Assembly: GCF_009017415.1 (NCBI RefSeq)
Contig: NC_092407.1
Coordinates: 1,302,001 to 1,366,000, forward strand
Direction of reading: 5' to 3'
Length of the DNA: 64,000 nucleotides
From: Aspergillus flavus
Taxonomy: Eukaryota > Ascomycota > Eurotiomycetes > Eurotiales > Aspergillaceae
In this document: one piece after another, positions 58,266 through 64,000 of the stretch
Layout of the letters: each line of letters opens with the position of its first letter
Position numbering within the stretch: the stretch's first letter is position 1
Notes under the pieces: model-generated
What the model was told of the DNA's origin: nothing
Database searches by the model: none
Seen by the model: only the letters and a program-made list of their open reading frames with translations
Position numbers and translations under genes: made by a program

Positions 58266-60186
58266 ATGGGCCGCAGTAATAGTCTGCGCTCAGCAGAGGA
58301 ACAAGCCTTACATGGCCGCTTCTTGTCCAGTTCCCCGCTCGCTGAGGCTGCAATTGCTCGAGATCTAGAGAATTATGCGGACGACGAGGGCTCAATGATT
58401 ACTACTGACGACGAGGCTTCCGAGACATCCACTATTCGCGCGATAAACAGTCAGCCCGGCACGAACCCCCATTCTCTATCTGGATCTTACCGTCGTCCTA
58501 GCTTCTTCACTACAGTCTCCCACGCTACAGTTGTACCATATACTGCAGAACGAGAGAGGCTGACACGCAGGGAACGCGAACGCGCCATTGAGGATGAGCG
58601 GGATCTTCTCAGCGATAATAATGTTATGGACGCGAGGGCGAGGCGGCGAGTGACTCCAACTAGTGCACCCTCAGGAGAAACTACGGCACTCCTAGGAAGT
58701 CACGTAGGTGGTCGCGAATACAATGCCACGGATGATGAAGAAATTGACAGGAAGTGGGAAGAGGCTGTCGCAGCTGGGCTAATTCACACAACATGGAGAC
58801 GGGAAGCACAGGTGATTGGTAAAAACGCTGCTCCGTTGATGGTCACTTTCCTGCTCCAATATTCGTTGACAGTAGCCAGCATTTTCACCCTGGGCCATCT
58901 GGGAAAGAAAGAGCTTGGTGCAGTGAGTTTAGCTAGCATGACTGTGAACATTACCGGATACGCAGTATACCAAGGTTTAGCAACCAGTTTAGACACTCTA
59001 TGTGCACAGGCATATGGTTCTGGGAGGAAGAAGTTGGTAGGCCTGCAAATGCAAAAGATGGTGTTTTTCCTTTGCACCATCACTATCCCGATTGCTGTAC
59101 TGTGGTTCTTTGCAGACAAGATTCTTATGAAGATCGTCCCGGAGAAAGATGTCGCCGCGCTTGCTGGCTTATACTTGAAGGTTGTCATCCTTGGGGCACC
59201 GGGATATGCTTGCTTCGAGAGTGGGAAGCGTTATGTACAAGCTCAAGGACTCTTTTCGGCCTCGCTATATGTCTTACTCATATGCGCACCTCTTAACGCC
59301 TTTATGAACTGGCTATTTGTTTGGGTAAGCTACCCCGAACTGCAGCTATCTTCCTCACTGTGGCTAATCGAAATGATAGAAATTCCAATGGGGGTTTGTT
59401 GGCGCCCCTATCGCAGTAGCTATTACAGACAATCTGATGCCGCTATTCTTGTTCCTTTATGTGTATTTCATTGACGGAGCGGAATGTTGGAGTGGATTTA
59501 CTACCAAGGCCTTGCGCAACTGGGGTCCAATGATCCGGCTTGCCTTACCTGGTCTGGTGATGGTAGAAGCTGAGTGCCTCGCTTTTGAAGTACTAACCTT
59601 AGCATCGTCGTATCTCGGCACAACCCCCTTAGCTGCCCAGTCAGTTCTCTCCACCATCGCCAGTATTATGTTCCAAGTTCCTTTCCCCCTTTCAATTTCC
59701 GGCAGTACCCGTGTTGCAAACCTCATCGGAGCAACTCTTGTTGGTCCCGCTAAGATCTCCGCCAAAGTGACAATGGGATATGCTGTCATCGTAGGGATGC
59801 TCAACATGCTGTTGCTCTCCTCGCTGCGCTCATACATCCCACGACTATTTACACCAGAAGAAGAAGTGATTGAGCTCGTAGCACAGGTCCTTCCATTGTG
59901 TGCAGCGTTCCAGTTGTTTGACGCCCTCGCAGCCAATTGCAACGGTATCCTCCGTGGAATCGGCAGACAAGAAATAGGCGGTTACGTCCAGCTCTTTTGC
60001 TACTATGCAGTTGCAATGCCCATTAGCTTCGGTACTACATTTGGACTGGGCTGGGACTTACTAGGACTCTGGTCCGGTGTTGCTCTTGCCCTTTTCTTGG
60101 TATCAGTGATCGAGGTGGTCTTCTTAATACGAACCGACTGGGACCGCTCAGTCCAAGATGCTCTTCAGAGAAACGCAATGGCATAG
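58266..60186 (+). CDS. MATE-family multidrug/toxin extrusion transporter
   Basis: Two exons, 58266-59324 and 59380-60186, joined in phase 0 across a GTAAGC...GATAG intron, give 621 aa. The N-terminal 185 residues are hydrophilic, Ser/Arg-rich and acidic. Two MatE repeats follow with about 12 helices: first half GKNAAPLMVTFLLQYSLTVA, ASMTVNITGYAVYQGLATSL, DTLCAQAYGSGRKKLVGLQM; second half RLALPGLVMVEAECLAFEVL, STIASIMFQVPFPLSISGST, RVANLIGATLVGPAKISAKV. The intron falls in a loop between the halves: LFVW joins KFQWGFVGAPIAVAITDNL. Members exchange protons or sodium for organic cations, metabolites or drugs in the plasma or vacuolar membrane; yeast Erc1 is the nearest known type. The substrate is unknown. 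Confidence 0.92.
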
Positions 60187-60640
60187 AATTATGACGGTCC
60201 GCATACTATGATGAGATAACGCTATAGCCTATGTTTATGATGCCATCCATCGACTGCCATGTCTGTCGAGGATGATGTTGAAGCTTTCATCCCTAATTAA
60301 AGTTGTGGTATGACGAAAAGGGTTCTGGAATCTATTTTTATAACGGCCGTGTACTCGAATGAGGCTACGTTGGACTACGTTGAGATGTATCTTTAACGTT
60401 CACTTAGTGGATAGAGTTTTGCTTTGTTGATATCATGTTAGCACCATAAGTGCTGTAGGTAGTGTTCAATAAAAGACTGGTGAAGACTGGGAGAACGAAG
60501 CTTTAAATTATCATGGGATTATGAAACGTAAGTATGCTATCGGTGCATCGAAGACATGAATTTGGCACCTTTGTTTCCCGGCATATATGCATAGACGTGA
60601 ATAAGTAAATAGGTAATAACGATGAAAAGACCCCATAAAT
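60187..60640. other. Intergenic between converging genes
   Basis: A 454-base AT-rich gap between convergent 3' ends, probably 3' UTRs. No gene is supported. Confidence 0.5.
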
Positions 60641-61636
60641 CTAATAATCCAATATAGCCCAGGTCTGCTCATCAACAGTCGAGAAAATCACACCAGCCGT
60701 AAGCAGCTCATCACCAGCGCGGGCGACATCCGGCATGGGCAAACTCAGCTTAGCCGCAATGAGCTGAGCATGTAGACCCTCATTGCTCTGAGGTTCTGTC
60801 TTCAACAAATTGTACACCCTCCTTGCCACGGGGCTCATGGCAGGAAGGTTTCTGCCAGCACTGTAATCATCAACACCACCCATAGTGGCATCAGCACCGC
60901 CTGCTCCACCAGCAGCGGCACCAGCGCCACCGGAGCCACCAACAGGACCACGGGTAAAGAAAAGATGCACAGCAACAGCCTCGAGCATGTGGCAATGGAG
61001 CTCATTGATATCTGTCAAGGGCCGCACGCAATGTGATCCTACAAAGCGCTTATTTCCGAACGTCTTTAATTTCCCGAATATCTTGGCATATCCGTTGTTC
61101 ACGACCTGATTCTTTCCTGCGCCTGCCTTGCTGTCATCTGTGTCCATGGTGTCTGCCGTGGCAGAGTCAACCCATTGTTTCACTTCGATTTCGCCCGTGC
61201 CGTCGTCGATTCTGTATGTGATGTTTGTACTTTGGGTGCTGATGTTGCGAACTTGTCCGACGAAGCAAATGCTGCCTACGTCGGCGCCGTCAATCTGGTA
61301 ATCGGCTTCGGGATAGGGTTGTGTTGCGTCGAGGGCCTGCTTGATTGTGATGGGGCGGAGTGTGGTATTATTGCCGTCTGCGCTCTGTTTGCGATATTTG
61401 ATTTAGTATAAGCCGAACTGAACTTATAATAGTAGATCAAGTATCCCAAGCTATCCGTTATCTGGAGCTCATCCATACCTTTCCAGCGGCGGGGCTGTTC
61501 GTCTCTCCTGGCACGAAGCCACCACCGCCTCCATAGGAGGAAGAACCGTAGCCATAATTATCTGGAAGATATTAATAAAGACCGATCAAAACAAGAGATA
61601 GCTAGTATAGATATGAGTAGAAAAGTACCCACCCAT
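60641..61636 (-). CDS. rfa2: Replication protein A 32-kDa subunit (RPA2)
   Basis: Three exons, 61636-61633, 61561-61479 and 61384-60641, give 276 aa. The first coding exon is only ATGG; joining to exon 2 gives MDNYGYGSSSYGGGGG, the expected Gly/Ser/Tyr-rich N-terminus that is phosphorylated in RPA2 proteins. The OB fold spans about 40-150 (IDGADVGSICFVGQVRNIS, then NITYRIDDGTGEIEVKQWVD). A Gly/Ala-rich linker (about 165-195) leads to the C-terminal winged helix (about 200-276: RRVYNLLKTEPQSNEGLHAQ and later GVIFSTVDEQTWAILDY), which binds repair proteins. RPA binds single-stranded DNA in replication, repair and checkpoint signalling in the nucleus. It diverges from DBP10. Confidence 0.93.
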
Positions 61637-62081
61637 TTTGTATTATTTGTGCTGAACTAAGCTATGCCACTTGAAGCTCTATCGTCAATGACTTCGTGAA
61701 CGTAAAGCAATTATCGCCATTTTACCGCTTCTGGACGCGTTGGACGCGTTGCGGGGACAGATCTGTTTGAGTAGTTTGCATTTGACCCGGAGCAACTTTG
61801 ATCCCTGACCGCCTTGACTTTTTTCTCCACCACAGACAAAAAAAGTTGATGATCGATAAGAAGTCAATTATTGGACGAGGAGAGGAGCATTGTCTTTTCT
61901 CGTCATTTTAAATCGCTTTTCAATCGCTCTTCACAGGGATTGTTGGTGCTTTGTTTGAGATACCCAGGTTTTGTTTGATGAAGTTTTCTACGCCAGCAAT
62001 TTGGTCCCTTTCTCAGTGAACCTTTTTTTTTATCCCGCCGCCTTTGCTGGCGAATAGGTACGATAATCGACAGAGGGCAAG
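61637..62081. promoter_or_regulatory. Divergent promoter, RPA2 and DBP10
   Basis: About 445 bases between divergent housekeeping genes. Two direct GGACGCGTT copies lie at about 61733-61751; the ACGCGT core is the yeast MCB site bound by MBF for S-phase genes such as RFA subunits. The link is suggestive only. Confidence 0.45.
61733..61751. promoter_or_regulatory. Tandem MCB-like ACGCGT sites upstream of RPA2
   Basis: The sequence TGGACGCGTTGGACGCGTT contains two ACGCGT cores 9 bases apart, about 100 bases upstream of the RPA2 start. In yeasts ACGCGT (MCB) binds MBF and drives late-G1 expression of replication genes, including RPA subunits. Function in this fungus is inferred. Confidence 0.5.
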
Positions 62082-64000
62082 ATGCCTCATCGCGCAGCGT
62101 CGCCAGCGGCGTCCGAAAATGAGTTCGATATCACAAATGCTCTTTTCCAGAATGACAGCGATTCCGACAACGATACGTCTTTAAAACAGACAAAGCGGCC
62201 ACAGAAGGCGGCTCCACCTCAAGCGCTTGATTTCCTTGGAGGAGATATTGACGACGACGAAGATGACGAGGCATTCATCGCAGGGCAACAGGCTTCGGCC
62301 AACAGGAAGGCTTCTAATCTTAAAGGTCGTACCGTCAAAAAGGGAGGTGGTTTCCAAGCAATGGGATTGAATGCGCACCTGTTGAAAGCCATTACCCGGA
62401 AGGGTTTCTCTGTTCCGACTCCTATTCAGCGCAAGACTATTCCCGTGATTATGGACGGTCAGGATGTAGTTGGTATGGCGCGTACTGGATCCGGAAAGAC
62501 CGCTGCTTTCGTTATTCCCATGATCGAGAAGTTGAAGAGCCACAGTACCAAGGTTGGAGCCCGTGGACTAATTCTATCGCCGTCCAGAGAGTTGGCTTTG
62601 CAGACCCTGAAAGTTGTGAAGGAGCTTGGAAAGGGCACGGATTTGAAGTCGGTTCTTCTCGTTGGTGGTGATAGTTTGGAGGAACAGTTCAGTTTGATGG
62701 CCGGTAATCCTGATATCGTGATTGCGACACCCGGACGTTTCCTGCATTTGAAGGTCGAGATGAATTTGGACTTGTCGAGCATTCGTTACGTTGTGTTTGA
62801 CGAAGCTGATCGATTGTTCGAGATGGGGTTTGCTGATCAGCTTACGGAAATTTTGTACGGCCTTCCTGCGAACCGACAGACTCTGTTGTTCTCTGCGACG
62901 TTGCCTAAATCGCTGGTGGAATTCGCCCGTGCTGGCTTACAGGAGCCTACTCTTATTCGTCTAGATACCGAAAGTAAGATCTCGCCGGATCTTGAAAATG
63001 TCTTCTTCTCCGTCAAGTCATCAGAGAAGGAAGGTGCTTTGCTTCACATCCTCCACGAGGTCATTAAGATGCCCACTGGCCCGACTGAGGCTGCGCAGCG
63101 TCAGAAGGAGCAGGGTGATGGCAAGAATTTCAAGAATTTCAAGAAAAGGAAGCGAGGGGATGACAAGGCCATCAATTTTCAGGAGTCTCCCACAAAGTAT
63201 TCGACCATTGTTTTTGCGGCGACGAAGCATCATGTGGATTACTTATATTCTTTGCTTCGCGAGGCCGGGTTTGCGGTTTCCTATGCCTACGGTTCCTTAG
63301 ACCAGACTGCTCGAAAGATTCAAGTCCAGAACTTCAGAGCGGGTCTTTCAAATATCCTGGTTGTTACAGATGTTGCGGCCAGAGGTATTGATATTCCTAT
63401 TCTTGCTAACGTTATCAACTACGACTTCCCATCTCAACCAAAGATCTTTGTTCACCGTGTCGGCCGTACGGCTCGTGCGGGCCGAAAGGGCTGGAGTTAC
63501 AGCTTGGTCCGGGACGCAGATGCCCCCTATATGCTTGATTTGCAACTGTTCCTTGGAAGGAGACTTGTCATTGGCCGTGAGCATGGTGACCAGGTTAACT
63601 TTGCCGAAGATGTAGTGGTCGGCAGCTTGCCTAGGGATGGCCTGTCCACAAGCTGTGAATGGGTTACAAAGGTACTGGAAAATGAAGCCGACATCTACAG
63701 TCAACGGACCATTGCTGGAAAGGGAGAGAAGCTCTATATGCGAACCCGAAACTCGGCTTCTCTTGAAAGTGCTAAGCGAGCAAAACAGGTTGTATCTTCC
63801 GACAACTGGACAGCCGTACATCCTCTTTTCAATGACCAAGGAAGTCAAATGGAATTAGAGCGTGAGAAGATGCTTGCACGGATTGGAGGCTACCGGCCGC
63901 AGGAAACCATCTTTGAGGTGCACAACCGACGCAACGGCAAGCACGAAGGCGATGAAGCCATCGACACTATTAAGAGAATCCGGACTACCGTTGATTACAA
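62082..64000 (+). CDS. dbp10: ATP-dependent RNA helicase Dbp10 (partial, runs off window)
   Basis: The frame opens at [10 protein letters not shown] and is uninterrupted to the right edge (639 complete codons), so the C-terminus is missing. It is a DEAD-box helicase of 60S ribosome assembly in the nucleolus. Visible motifs in order: [14 protein letters not shown] (Q motif), ARTGSGKT (I), PSRELA (Ia), ATPGR (Ib), [13 protein letters not shown] (II), SATLP (III), [12 protein letters not shown] (V) and [11 protein letters not shown] (VI). The N-terminal 85 residues are acidic. An insert of about 40 residues, Lys-rich with [10 protein letters not shown], sits between the two RecA lobes, and the region after motif VI ([20 protein letters not shown]) matches the Dbp10/DDX54 group rather than other DEAD-box proteins. 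Confidence 0.95.

Overview
The window is nuclear DNA of a filamentous ascomycete, most likely a member of the Eurotiales (Aspergillus/Penicillium type). The evidence is the gene set: Zn(II)2Cys6 regulator, sugar-porter family transporters, a PNP-NACHT-ankyrin NLR-like protein, a Pth11/rhodopsin-like membrane protein, and fungal forms of Yvc1, Vps15, Ost4 and Dbp10. Many genes carry short (about 40-90 nt) GT-AG introns with recognisable branch points. Assignment is by protein family; the species cannot be named from the sequence alone. All exon joins below were worked out by hand from splice consensus, reading phase and family conservation.

Layout. 1-8.4 kb: an unknown BTB-like protein, a vacuolar VAMP7/Nyv1-type R-SNARE, a C2H2 plus AT-hook protein and the tiny OST subunit Ost4. 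9.6-16.1 kb: a Zn2Cys6 regulator, an inositol-type sugar transporter, a seven-TM rhodopsin-like protein (8 exons) and a YwbE-domain protein with a zinc-finger tail. 16.5-20.2 kb: an NLR-like gene (nucleoside phosphorylase, NACHT, ankyrin) whose NACHT and ankyrin halves are in one frame but separated by a single TGA. 23.1-33.97 kb: a second sugar transporter behind a 3-kb upstream region, a TBC Rab-GAP, a short-chain dehydrogenase and a DENN-domain protein. About 5 kb without any gene I can support follows.

39.0-48.4 kb: VPS15 (the PI3-kinase regulatory kinase) diverges from YVC1, a vacuolar TRP channel gene which I reconstruct as 16 exons, including coding micro-exons of 15, 19 and 21 nt and one GC-AG intron. 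50.4-64 kb: a C2H2 regulator, a second gene-poor stretch, isopentenyl-diphosphate isomerase, a DUF202 membrane protein, a MATE transporter, RPA2 (with a 4-nt first coding exon) and the start of DBP10, which runs off the right edge.

The genes are mostly independent transcription units rather than a metabolic cluster. One loose theme is membrane traffic and vacuole function (R-SNARE, TBC Rab-GAP, DENN, Vps15, Yvc1), but these are conserved housekeeping genes and their proximity may be chance. No CRISPR array, rRNA, confident tRNA or intact transposon was seen. The most unusual items are the interrupted NLR-like gene, the micro-exon architecture of YVC1, and a 9-bp motif (TACTCCGTA) repeated five times in non-coding DNA.
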